A stretch of 64,000 nt of DNA from Neofusicoccum parvum (taxonomy: Eukaryota; Ascomycota; Dothideomycetes; Botryosphaeriales; Botryosphaeriaceae): NCBI GenBank assembly GCA_020912385.1, contig CP087216.1, forward strand, positions 1,426,001 through 1,490,000. Direction: 5' to 3'. Positions 53,978 to 63,707 of the stretch are shown one piece after another. The translations under genes were made by a program, and so were the position numbers. Position 1 is the stretch's first letter, and every line of letters begins with the position of its first letter. The notes beneath the pieces are model-generated. The model was given only the letters and a program-made list of their open reading frames with translations, was not told the DNA's origin and made no database searches.

Positions 53978-55309
53978 ATGTTCGTCTCCGTCTCCAACGC
54001 GCCCCGAGCCGCGCCGTCTCCGACCAGACCCCACAAGACCTGGACGTTCCTGGGCTCTCCCGACTGCAACACCCCGCCTCCCGAGGAGCTCCTGGAAAGC
54101 TTCTTCCTGCTGAGCGAGTCCTGCTCGACCGGCCCCTTCTCGGACGAGGCCTACTTCGAAGCCCCGGAGTCGGACGAGTCGTCGCTGGAAGACGGAGCGT
54201 CGGACTCGGGCTCGGACTCTGACGACGGCGAGTGCGACTTCTGGCTGTCCGACCCGCCGCTCCCCAAGTCCTCGCCTGGAGGCCAGGACCTCTACTTCGA
54301 CGACGCCGAGCTCTTCTTCGACAGCGCGTGCCCCTCGCCGACCACCACCAAACCATCCACGCCGACCACCCCCACCGTCGCCGTCCTCGGCCTCACCCCC
54401 GCCGGCATCCGCACCGCGACCCTCTTCTCCTCCGCCTCCTGCCACGTCCTCGCCTACGACGCCTCCTCCGCGCTCGTGTCGCGCGTGGCCACCGCGCACG
54501 CAAGCTCGCACCCAACCATCACCTTCACGTCTTCAGCCCGCCTCCTCGCATCGGCGTCGCACTTCCTCGTCTGCGGCGCGGCCGCCGCCACGCCGGCCGC
54601 CCTGCTGCGCACCGTCGGGATGCACGCCCGGCCGGGCGCCACCGTCGTGCTCGAGGGCGGCGCGCTCGCCGTCGGCACGACGCGCACGCTGCTGGCCAAC
54701 CTGGTGCGGTACCAGGGGCTGCTCGGCGGCGCGAGTCCCGCCGGCGGCAGCGGCCACCAGGACTCGTCCTCCTGCTCGCCGAGGATCGTTGCGGGCCTGT
54801 GCCCCGCCGCGCTCGCCAGCATCCACGCGCTCTACGCGCGCGCCCACCCGGCGCTGCTGACCGTCGCGACGCCCGAGGACGCCGAGCGCGAGGCCTTGCG
54901 GCGCGCGGCGCGGCGGACGCCGGCGGCCGTGGCGGACGCGGCGATGCAGGCTCTCCTCTCGTCGCCGAAGAGGCTCGCGGCAACGTGCCGTCCCAACGTG
55001 CTGGTCGTCGGTGGCATGGGCGGGTTGGCAGCGAGCGGTGGCAACAGCAGCAGCGGCGCCATGGCACCCGGGTGCGCGGCAGCGCGGCGGCTGGCCAAGA
55101 CCTGGGGCGCAGCCGTGGTGTGGGTGGATCCGGCCGTGGCGGCGGCGGCGGTGCCGTGGGCGCCGAAGCTCGAGGAGGGGGTGTGGAGCGTGGAGGGGCT
55201 GAGCGCGGCGTTTGATCTGATCGTCATTGCGGGGAGGAGGCCTGGGTGGAATTTTGGGGTGCTGGATCGGTTGGACGGGGATGTGGAGGTGAGATGGTGC
55301 TGCGAGTGA
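53978..55309 (+). CDS. UDP-glucose/GDP-mannose dehydrogenase-like protein, apparently non-catalytic
   Basis: Intronless, 443 residues. The first 120 are disordered and strongly acidic (DESSLEDGASDSGSDSDDGE). A Rossmann fold follows: TVAVLGLTPAGIRTATLFSS, with HVLAYDAS closing the second strand, resembling the N-terminal NAD domain of nucleotide-sugar dehydrogenases; the glycine pattern is G-x-T-P-x-G rather than the common G-x-G-x-x-G. The ARPGATVVLEGGALAVGTTR segment parallels their STV-x-x-GTT motif. Near the end PNVLVVGGMGG and GAAVVWVDPAV resemble the C-terminal nucleotide-sugar domain. The central GFGG-S-C-F-type block with the catalytic Cys is not found, and the linking dimerisation region is short. 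It is probably a divergent, possibly regulatory homologue. Codon use is extremely G+C-rich. Assignment is moderate. Confidence 0.55.
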   Translation: MFVSVSNAPRAAPSPTRPHKTWTFLGSPDCNTPPPEELLESFFLLSESCSTGPFSDEAYFEAPESDESSLEDGASDSGSDSDDGECDFWLSDPPLPKSSPGGQDLYFDDAELFFDSACPSPTTTKPSTPTTPTVAVLGLTPAGIRTATLFSSASCHVLAYDASSALVSRVATAHASSHPTITFTSSARLLASASHFLVCGAAAATPAALLRTVGMHARPGATVVLEGGALAVGTTRTLLANLVRYQGLLGGASPAGGSGHQDSSSCSPRIVAGLCPAALASIHALYARAHPALLTVATPEDAEREALRRAARRTPAAVADAAMQALLSSPKRLAATCRPNVLVVGGMGGLAASGGNSSSGAMAPGCAAARRLAKTWGAAVVWVDPAVAAAAVPWAPKLEEGVWSVEGLSAAFDLIVIAGRRPGWNFGVLDRLDGDVEVRWCCE

Positions 55310-55888
55310 TTCGAGGATGTCCTCATCCCTGGCGGATATCAGAGAGCATGTTTACTGGCGTTCTTGCTTTTGGGGCAGGGTTGATACCTTTGTCTTTTCG
55401 ATGACCGGAGCGATTGCATGGCAGGAGGCGTTCTGCGGAGTTAGTTCGGATGGAATTGGCGTTGCGGCTTGATGATGATGATGTAGATATTGATTAGTGT
55501 TTGCAATAGATGCGCCGCTCCACTTGCGGTCCTTCCGTTATTATAATACATATGGTGCCGTGAGAAATGGTAGCCGACAATGCCCGAAGTCATAAAGCAA
55601 CAGAAACACCTGACGTGTCAGCCACACCCATAGACGAACAGGAAAAAAGCAACCAAGCCCGATGAATTCGGTATTTCGTCCATACGGAGTTACAGTAGTA
55701 TTCGTACAGATAACATGTATTACATGGTGGACGTATACGTCCAGGTAGAAACTCCAAGTTTAGATGGAGTTTCCCGAAATCGCGTGAGCTCCTGGCTTCA
55801 AAATCGCCAGGAGGACGCGCAGTGCCAGGTAAGCCAGAGAGGGGACCGATACGTGGGACTCGAGGAAAGGGGATCATCGAGGTCCCGC
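55310..55888. other. Convergent spacer
   Basis: About 580 bp of A+T-richer sequence between two converging genes; presumably 3' UTRs. Nothing recognised. Confidence 0.5.
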
Positions 55889-58585
55889 TCAGAGTCCCCA
55901 GTCCTCCTTCAGCATGGAAATCCACCTCTTGTAGTGAACTTGTTCGCCGTCTAGGAGAACGTGGTCCTTAGGGATCTCGTGTGGGGCAGGCCCGCTTGTC
56001 CTGAAGAAGTCGTGGATCGGGCTGCAAATGCGGACCTTCAAGGTCGTTTCTTCCAGAGATTGATGGCAGCTGTCGCAGAAGTCGACCTTGCAGTATCTGC
56101 AGGTCTGGAAGTGGCCCCAGGACAGCTGCGTATCGCACGTCTCGCACGCGCCGTAGGTCTGCGGCTTGTTGGAGCAGTGTTCGCCGTCGTTATCAGAGCC
56201 GAGACCGTAGTGGTGTTGAAGGAACAGCGACATGGCTCTCGTCGCGTTCTCGTCGCCCTCCACGTGGCTCTCCCAGTTGTCGGCCGCGGTCATGAGCGTC
56301 TCAGCCAAGAGAAGGAAGCCACTCTCGGCATGGGAAGGATTCCTGCCTTCCAGCTTTCCGACAGCACACTTGGCGTTGAACCTGAAGTTCTCCAGTGCTC
56401 TGTCGGCGTCTTCGTCGTGGATCTGATGCCAGGCCGTGAGCATTAATGATGAGCAGTGGGCGTACCACCACATGGTCGTAACAGGGTCTGCGCCCCTTCC
56501 AGCTGCCTCCTCGAGCTTCTTTGCGTGTTTCGAGGGGTCTTCGCCGGATATGTGAGCTTCCAGAGCCTTAGTAAAGTAGATGTTGCAGAGTTGTCGTGTA
56601 GCGTTGGTCCGAGCCCGGTAGACAATCGAATCGCTGTCGCCGTTTGCCGAGTCGCCGAGGACTTTGTTCCAGAGCTTGATGGCCGCCTTGTCCTTGTGGT
56701 CCTCCCAGTAGAACTGCGCCAGCTGCTCCCGCAGGATGGGAAGGAAGACACGGCTCTCCGTCAATTCCACCTCGCTTAAGCAGTTCTCCAGCATTCGTGT
56801 CAATACAACCTTGGTCAACTGCGCAGCAGAGTCGTCTCCCTTGACGGACTTGGGAAGACATTTCCGGATGAATGTCCAATCAGATCGCCCATTGACAATG
56901 TAGGCCTCTACCGCTCTTTGCAAGATGTCGCCTTGCCTGCTGTTGGGGAAAAGACGGGGCACAGCGATATTCTTGAACTTCTCCTCCTGTCCCTTGGGAA
57001 TGACGGAGTCCTCTCTGGCCTTGGGTAGCTCCGCAGGAGCAGTGGTCTGAGAAGACGAATCGTCTTCCGAGTCGGTTGCAGACGTGGAAGGCGCTTCGGA
57101 GTGCGAATCCTCGTCCTTGGTCAAAACAACGGGAGGCTCGACAGGCACAACCTCCCTTGACTGGACAATAGACTCGTCAGAAGCCGTGATCTCCTCCATT
57201 GGCCTTGATTGGACAACAAACTCGTCAGAAGCCGTGATCTCCTCCATTGGCCTGGATTGAACAACAAACTCGTCGGCCGGCGAAGTCTCCTCCATGGGCC
57301 TTGACTGAACGACAAAGTCCTCGACGGGGGCGACATCATCCATGGGTCTAGATTGCACAACGAATTCCTCAACGGGTTCAATCTCCTCCACAGGGGCATC
57401 CTGAGTTTCAGCTGAGACGGTTTCCTCAGTCGTCACTTCCGGGTCTTTCTTGTCCTCAATCGTGGCGACAGAGTCCTCCTGCGCAATCGAAGCCTCGCCG
57501 GTAGCAGGAGCAGCAGGTGCTTCGGCCGGTGAATCCGCCTCCGGGGTGTGCGTTGAAGGGGCCGGCGTCTCTGAGGAAACATTCTCCTTCGTGGAAACAA
57601 CAGGCTCCTCAGCAGGAACATCTTCCTTCGCGGACACGACAGGCACATCCACAACGGGCTCTTCATCTGCGGGCACGGGAGGAAGCTTTACCGGCGAGGA
57701 TTCCTCTATGGGAGTCGCAAAGGTTTCAGCAGGCGCGTCGTCAGTCGTTGAGATGATTGAAAGCCTGTTCCGTGCCTCTGCCTTTTCTGGGATAGCAGGT
57801 GGCTGCTCCTCCTCGGCCGTCGCGTTCGTCGAGACAACGAGGGTTTCGGCAGGCGAATCATCCTTTGTGGACACGACAGAGACGTCAGCAGGCGAGTCCT
57901 CGCTGGCCGGCGCAACCGGGGCGTCGACAACCGAACTCTCTTCTGCGGTCTCCGGCGCAAGGACGTACTTTGAAGCGGATGAATCTGCGGTGGTAGGAGG
58001 AGCAGGGTGCTCGGCAGGCGAGCCATCCGCTCCGGCGTCTTCCCTCACTGCGGCAGCAGGGGCCTCAGCAGGGACCTCAGCAGGGACCTCAGCAGGCAGC
58101 TCCTTCTCGGCGACATCCTCGGTGGTCGGGGCGGCAGGGCTTTCGGCGATTAATTCCTCCCTTCCGGTCTCTGCAGTCGTGGGGACGGCAGGCGCGTCGA
58201 CAGGCGACTGCTCCTCGGCGGGCTCCTCGCGCGTCGTGGCAGGCGTTTCGGCCGGCAGCTTCTCCGCCGTGATCCCTTCCGCTTCAGTCGTGGAGGCAGC
58301 AGCCGGCTTTTCGGCGGGTAAACCGTCCTTTGTGGCCTCCTCCTCGCTTGTCGGAATCGCAGGCTTCTCCGTGGGCAGATTCCTCTCGCTTGCCTCTCCA
58401 CTCGCCCTCGCGGCCTTGCTCTCGACGCTCTGCTCCTCCTTCCTGGCCTTCGCGGTCGCTGTCACGCCAGATCTGTCCACCCTCTCGGATACTTGCTTCG
58501 CCGGCTTTGCTGGTAGGTCCGACTCGGCCACATCCTTCGGTCCACAGCAGAAAAATCGCCGCATGCCTCGACGCTTGGGCGGCAT
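55889..58585 (-). CDS. Repeat-rich protein with helical region and ZZ-type C-terminus
   Basis: Single minus-strand exon, 898 residues. After a basic start (MPPKRRGMRRFFCCGPKD), residues 25-540 are a Glu/Pro/Ala/Thr/Ser-rich degenerate repeat region of disordered type, including five 16-residue units around FVVQSRPMEEITASDE encoded by a 48-bp tandem repeat. Residues 555-800 are helical (AVEAYIVNGRSDWTFIRKCL, REQLAQFYWEDHKDKAAIKL), TPR-like. From about 811 a zinc module has Cys pairs in YGACETCDTQLSWGHFQTCR and YCKVDFCDSCHQSL, followed by CSPIHDFFRT and VHYKRWISMLKEDWGL. This ending resembles the C-terminal ZZ-like module of fungal Goodbye/TPR and NLR-associated proteins, so a role in non-self recognition or death signalling is conceivable. 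No NACHT or NB-ARC domain is present. Confidence 0.8.
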   Translation of the reverse strand: MPPKRRGMRRFFCCGPKDVAESDLPAKPAKQVSERVDRSGVTATAKARKEEQSVESKAARASGEASERNLPTEKPAIPTSEEEATKDGLPAEKPAAASTTEAEGITAEKLPAETPATTREEPAEEQSPVDAPAVPTTAETGREELIAESPAAPTTEDVAEKELPAEVPAEVPAEAPAAAVREDAGADGSPAEHPAPPTTADSSASKYVLAPETAEESSVVDAPVAPASEDSPADVSVVSTKDDSPAETLVVSTNATAEEEQPPAIPEKAEARNRLSIISTTDDAPAETFATPIEESSPVKLPPVPADEEPVVDVPVVSAKEDVPAEEPVVSTKENVSSETPAPSTHTPEADSPAEAPAAPATGEASIAQEDSVATIEDKKDPEVTTEETVSAETQDAPVEEIEPVEEFVVQSRPMDDVAPVEDFVVQSRPMEETSPADEFVVQSRPMEEITASDEFVVQSRPMEEITASDESIVQSREVVPVEPPVVLTKDEDSHSEAPSTSATDSEDDSSSQTTAPAELPKAREDSVIPKGQEEKFKNIAVPRLFPNSRQGDILQRAVEAYIVNGRSDWTFIRKCLPKSVKGDDSAAQLTKVVLTRMLENCLSEVELTESRVFLPILREQLAQFYWEDHKDKAAIKLWNKVLGDSANGDSDSIVYRARTNATRQLCNIYFTKALEAHISGEDPSKHAKKLEEAAGRGADPVTTMWWYAHCSSLMLTAWHQIHDEDADRALENFRFNAKCAVGKLEGRNPSHAESGFLLLAETLMTAADNWESHVEGDENATRAMSLFLQHHYGLGSDNDGEHCSNKPQTYGACETCDTQLSWGHFQTCRYCKVDFCDSCHQSLEETTLKVRICSPIHDFFRTSGPAPHEIPKDHVLLDGEQVHYKRWISMLKEDWGL
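57156..57395 (-). repeat. Five-copy 48-bp in-frame minisatellite
   Basis: Unit boundaries at 57156, 57204, 57252, 57300 and 57348 give five units of 48 bp, each coding 16 residues with the core VVQSRPM-(E/D)-(E/D). The two units next to the 3' end are almost identical, indicating recent duplication or homogenisation; the outer ones are more diverged. Confidence 0.9.
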
Positions 58586-59977
58586 GTTTGGTCCACGACA
58601 AGAGTCAAGAAGTTGGGGTAGCAGTAGGTAGCTCGACAGGGGGACGAGGGATTGCGCCGTTTTTCAACCTCTTGGATTGCGAGCAGCGCTTTGGCCCCCC
58701 ACTGCGCTCTGTCCGTATATGCCAATATAAACGCCCCACCCAACTTCCGATTCGTAAGCGCAGCCGCCGCAGCAGCGAGCGTCTCGAGAGAATCCTTAAA
58801 AGCGGTGTGGATTGGGTGTAGATCCGGGTACCTGAATCGGTCCCCGCATAAAACTCTGCTTCCCCGACCCAATGACGAGACCTCGAGAGGGGTTTGTGGC
58901 TTCGGCCCGGGCTCCCTGCGGTTATGGTTTCCTCAAACCCGATGTCGGTCCACGCAGTGAGGGGAACAACAGCCGCCGGCTGTTCGTTGAGGCGAGTAAG
59001 ACCAATAAGGTTGCGGCGAGGATGCTCGGTAGCAGCAAATTGGACCCTAGGTCAACTTAGTCATCGAATGATTGGCCCTACGCGCTGCGTGCGCTCCGCC
59101 TCTATGGTCACCGGTCAGTGGTCGGGCCGGGCAATCGCAATACTGGAGTGATTGCGAAGGAGTCTGTCGTGTGACCCATGGCACGGACTGAACAGACGAC
59201 ATCCGACGTGGTGTCTACTTACTTACGATGATGCCTGGCTGCTGATGGGGAACGTCCGCTGGGTGCAATTCAAGGTCAACGGCTGAGAACGCGTGACTGA
59301 GAAACGACGGTGAAGCGGAGGAGAACAGCCAAGAAATACGGAAGCAAACACTGCACAAACGAGGCAATACAGATTCAATGTCAATAGAATAGCTACAAAT
59401 AATGTGTGTCTTCTTATTAAGGTGTTTCAAGGCTGTCTTAAGGGGGTGTTCGTCATCCAATTCGTGCAGGGTAATCTCGTATCAGGTCATCATCTCGTTG
59501 GCCGTCTCGTTGTGTTTTGGTCTTTTGTCTTGTTTCGGATATTGTGGTGCAGGGTGAACATGCGGGTATAAAGAGTATAACGTTTGGTCGTCTCAACCAT
59601 CCACCGTCAGGGAGGCGCGGAGGCTCAATTGCTGGTGGCACTGTGGCAGTGAAGATGAGGCTGACGATCTCCGTGCTGGTGTCCGGGGATGATCGGTGTC
59701 TTGAGAAGGGGTTTTGTGGGACGAGGCTTGGGCGCGCGACGAGCCTCCTGAGACATGAGAGGAGATGTGTCCTCACGCGGAGTCCGGAACGTTCCAGAAT
59801 GTTTCCGCATCTCGAAAGAGGCACGAGCGATCAGGAAATGAATACGCTCCAGGTTGTAGTCAGCGGGCGGGCCGGCAGGCGCGCTGCGTGACGGTGCGCA
59901 CTGGCATATCGGACGGCCCCCTTCAATCATCATCTCCTGTCGGCCATGTGATAATTCGAGGGGTTCAGGCTCAGGCC
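58586..59977. other. Intergenic region, 1.4 kb, no gene supported
   Basis: Promoter of the repeat-rich gene plus the 3' flank of the next minus-strand gene. Open frames are below 165 codons and overlapping; no motif or repeat recognised. Confidence 0.45.
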
Positions 59978-60445
59978 TCAGACAAAGTGCTTCGCCAGAC
60001 TGGCCAAGCTCATCAAGCTGCCGAGGTTCAGGCCTTCGCTGCCTCTCCCGTAGTCATTGCCGTAGCCGGAGCTGCCGTAATATCCGCCACTAAAGCTCCT
60101 GGAGCCGTAGCTGTCGTAGCTCCCGCCGAGAGCGCTGTTCAGCGCGCGCGGCAGGCTGACGCCGAATTGTCTGAGGACGCCGTGCAGAGCGCCGCTGCTC
60201 AGCAGGGGCATGACGACCATGAAGAACAGCTTCATGGGATGGCGGCGCGCGTAGATGTACAACTCGCGCAAAAGCTGCTTGATCTTGTAGAGCAGGCGGT
60301 TGATGTAGCCGTCGCGCGGGCGGCGCTTGTAGTACGACGAGTGTGAATGCGACGAGTAGGTGCTGTTGGCGCGCCCCCAGCTCGGCTTGGAGTAGTAGCC
60401 GCCAGACGAGCTGTAGGGCGAACGCGAGGGGCCGAACCAGCCCAT
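59978..60445 (-). CDS. Small Tyr/Ser/Gly-rich conserved fungal protein with one hydrophobic segment
   Basis: 155 residues from the ATG giving MGWFGPSRSPYSSSGGYYSK. The frame stays open 52 codons upstream, but that part lacks the composition of the rest. Residues 10-48 are Ser/Tyr/Gly-rich; a basic helix follows (RRPRDGYINRLLYKIKQLLR, then ELYIYARRHPMK) and a single hydrophobic stretch (LFFMVVMPLLSSGALHGVL, about residues 75-93), possibly a membrane anchor. The tail is again Gly/Ser/Tyr-rich (GGSYDSYGSRSFSGGYYGSS) and ends in a short helix. I recall proteins of this layout as conserved in ascomycetes without assigned function. The Tyr-rich ends could mediate self-association; that is inference. 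Confidence 0.72.
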   Translation of the reverse strand: MGWFGPSRSPYSSSGGYYSKPSWGRANSTYSSHSHSSYYKRRPRDGYINRLLYKIKQLLRELYIYARRHPMKLFFMVVMPLLSSGALHGVLRQFGVSLPRALNSALGGSYDSYGSRSFSGGYYGSSGYGNDYGRGSEGLNLGSLMSLASLAKHFV

Positions 60446-61996
60446 TGTCGGGGCGCTGTGGACGCGACGCGTGGTCGGGTAGTGGTAGAGGGTGGACGAG
60501 GTTGTGCGCAGGTCGCTAGGGGTGTGGCGGCTCAGCGGGACGTGCAGGTAGTCGTTGCGACGGTGCTTGCGAGCGATTCCACGAGGGCGTGAGACGATCA
60601 TTCAGGCTACAGGGCGGAGGATCTGGGCAAGAGACTGGACAATACCTATACGAGGATGCGCGCGGAGCAGCGGATACCAATGCAGCGCTCGGAGCACGCG
60701 TGCGGACTGGCTCTTTGTAGGGCGGAGGCAGTTGCTGTGAGTGATGGAGACGGACCGAACGGGACGCACAGATTTCTGCGCGGCAAGTGGGGTCGCTCCA
60801 GCTGTCAGTGCATTTGCGACGACGTGCAGGAGACCGGTCAGACAGCAGTGCAGATGACTGGTGGCTGCGCGCGCAGGGAGACGGAGCCGTCGGTGGTGAA
60901 GAATGCCGGAGTGGCAGCGCACGGCAGCGCGCGCGAGGGGTTTTGGCTGCTTGGCCGCGCTGTGCTAGTTGACCGCAAGTTGGAGGCTGGGGGGGTGGCC
61001 AGTCGGAGCGCACAGCAACATGGGCCACCGCGCCCCGACGCGGCTGCGGGCTTATGCAGGTGGTGAAGGTTCGCAGGGCAGATCCCACGCTTTCCGCACG
61101 CCAATCGCGCCTCGCACCCGCGATCCAGGCGAATCGACGATCAGCTGCCCTGCCGACACGCCAGGCGTTATGTGTGCGAGCTATCAGAAGACGCTTTGCG
61201 CCTGCATAGGAGCGTGGCCGAGAACGCGAGCAACCCAGTGGGCCTGCTGTCGTGGTTGCGCGTCGTACGTTCAGCGCCGTCCGGCGCGGCCCAGCGCTCC
61301 CGACGACTGTGCCCGTTTTCGTGCCGTGTCTAGGCCTTCGCACCGGCCAGGATCGCGCGCTGCGCGCCTTCCATCACTGCCGCTTCGGGCCGCAACCTTT
61401 GGGAGCACGCTGGACGTGAGGTTGATCCTGCCGGGCTCGTGCTCAGCGCGGGGGCTCTGGACCGCGCTGGCGGAATCCTGAGGCGGGTCGTTGCAGGCTG
61501 GACTCTGCTCCGCGGGATGGGACGAGAGTCAACCCACTGTCAGCGCAGAGGGAGCGTCGTTAGTGCGGATCAGATCTGCTCTTTGCAGCATCTTCGCCTT
61601 CCCGTGCCACGGAGGGACGGCCGACCCGTTTCCGCTGGGTGACCTGTGCTGTCGTGTCTTGCCTGCGGCGATTTCCCCTGAAAGAGGTGCTGGCGAGCAT
61701 GAAATGAGGTTGATGCGTCGTTCCACAGAGGCAGCAGTAATAAGAGCTCTGATATGCTTGCTGTGCGCGACTCGGCGGGCTGCCTGCACGTGATGCTCTA
61801 CGGACCCTGAGAAGCCACGTCTGTGGCGGTGAATGATACGTCATCACCAGCGGAGGTGTCCAGACTTCGTCCAGGCAGCCCAGTTTCAACGCTCGCCCTC
61901 ACCCTCAGCTGGATTCTCCCGCCACAGCAGGAGCCGCTTCCTTGTGTCCCCTCCACACAGTGTCCTGATACAGCTCTCTGCTGCTGCCCCGCAACA
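60446..61996. other. Divergent intergenic region, 1.55 kb
   Basis: G+C-rich, between the small Tyr-rich gene and the J-domain gene. Overlapping frames up to 275 codons on the minus strand lack motifs and are not called. No repeat was recognised. Confidence 0.45.
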
Positions 61997-62809
61997 ATGT
62001 CGAGTAAGCTTAATTTCTCCGCCGTTGTCGCCCCCCGCAAGGCTAACTTACTTCACAGCTCCAGACTTCTGTAAGTCTCCTTCGGACCCGGGTGAACAGC
62101 GCCTCACCTAACATTCACCCAAGACAAAATCCTCGACATCTCGCCCAAAGCAACCCAGCAACAGATTCGGGATGCATACAAGAAAGCCGCCCTGAAGCAC
62201 CACCCCGATCGCGTCCCTGCCGATTCTCCTGAGCGTGCGGCACGCACCAAGCGCTTCCAGCAGATCAACGACGCCTACTACACCCTCTGTGATCCCACCC
62301 GCCGTCGCGAATACGATGCTGCGCGGACCTACAACAACTATACCGGAGGCTTCGATGACAGTGAGCCAGAGGAGGAGATCCCCAGACCCCAAGGCCAGAC
62401 GCCTGGCGGCTTCCCCTGGTCGTCGTTCTTTGGCGGCGGCGCCTCGAGCTCGGACAACAACGGCGGAGCCTCGGCCGCCAGCGAGCATGAACGCTTCAGC
62501 AATGAGCAATTCGGCAATGTGTTCGAGGAGATGTTGCGCGAGGAGGGCATGGCGGAGGGCGATCAGGCACAGCCGACGAGCAAGTTCTGGAGTCTTGTCG
62601 GCGGACTGAGCGGCGGTGCCATGGGATTCATCATCGCGAATTTCCCGGGCGCGGTTGCAGGCGCGGTGGCTGGAAACAGACTGGGCGCGGTGCGAGACGC
62701 GAGGGGCAAGAGCGTGTATGCGGTTTTCCAGGAGCTGCCGCAGGCCGACAAAGCTCGGATGCTAAGCGACCTCGCGAGCAAGGTGTTTGCGCATGCTGTG
62801 AGCGCCTGA
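61997..62809 (+). CDS. J-domain (DnaJ-like) protein
   Basis: Exons 61997-62003 (7 nt), 62059-62070 (12 nt) and 62124-62809 give 234 residues. Introns of 55 and 53 nt both have GTAAG donors. Splicing creates MSTPDFYKILDISPKATQQQ, the standard start of helix I of a J domain. Helix II and the HPD motif follow in IRDAYKKAALKHHPDRVPAD, then helix III in RFQQINDAYYTLCDPTRRRE. The J domain stimulates an Hsp70 ATPase. The middle is Gly/Ser/Asn-rich and Phe-containing (GFPWSSFFGGG). The C-terminal third is hydrophobic and Gly/Ala-rich (LVGGLSGGAMGFIIANFPGA, then VAGAVAGNRLGA), which suggests a membrane-associated or glycine-zipper segment. There is no zinc-finger or substrate-binding domain, so it is a class C (type III) J protein. 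Confidence 0.93.
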
Positions 62810-63707
62810 GAGGGCCGGGCCTGCGAGACGGTGCACCACAGTGGTGTTCGGGCCGGAGATGACGACGCTGCTACGATTGTGATATCCCTTGGATTGGTTC
62901 TCCGGATGTTGGGGCGTTCTTACTTGGTAACCTAGGTCCGTTCGCACGCGTTGCAAAAGCAGGACAACAGCACGGGGGAGGTGGAGCATTCACCCTGACG
63001 CGAATTGGCGGCGAGGGGACGCTTCAACTACCCCTGCTTGCGTCACAACGCTGCGAGCTGGCCGCGTGATTGTTTTGCGTTGAGGATCTCAAGCGCTCGC
63101 CGCGTAGGTAGGAAATAGATAGCGTTTGCTCGTGTCCGGCACGTGATTCTCCACCGGGCGAGGTGACGGATGCGCGACAAGCCGGCCGGCAGTCGCGATT
63201 GCGAAACACGCACGCTGAAACGCAGTGGTTCTCCCTGAGCAGTCGCGGGTTGGGGAGTCAAGCTTTGCTGCGGAACCTTGCTCTGATCGGGTGCGCCGCG
63301 GGCACTGATTCAGGCACCCTGAGCCAGGCGCCGAATGGTCCGGGCCGACAGCGCGCCGGGGGTTCTTCGTCATAGCGAGCGATGCTTGCCCGAGGCCCTG
63401 GCCCGCCGCCTCTGCTCCAATTCTCACTCCACAAGCTCGCTTCTCCGTTCTCTCTGTGCGCGCGAGCAAGTCCTCCTCGCTGGCCGTGCTGCTGACACAT
63501 TGCGCCGCGCTTTGCCCGAGTCCCCCGCCAAATTCACTCTTCCTCCATCACCCGCCCTCCGCCCAGCACGAGCTCCTTCTCCCACCAGCTCGTTTTCTCT
63601 CGGCTTCCATGCACCGCGCCCTCAGCCCCGAACATCCCGCCGTGACCTCTGCTCTTTAGCCCACCTGCCCAACCCTCCCGTCTGCTGCAATTCACCCACT
63701 GGCAACC
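62810..63707. other. Promoter and leader of the deacetylase gene
   Basis: About 900 bp. The last 250 bp are strongly C/T-rich on the plus strand, typical of fungal promoters and leaders. No TATA box or other gene was recognised. Confidence 0.5.

Noticed and set aside
57450..58631. Plus-strand Ser/Ala/Gly-rich frame of 393 codons resembling a cell-wall protein
   Set aside because: Antisense of the Glu/Pro/Ala repeat region; no signal peptide or anchor, and the minus-strand frame is longer with a zinc module.
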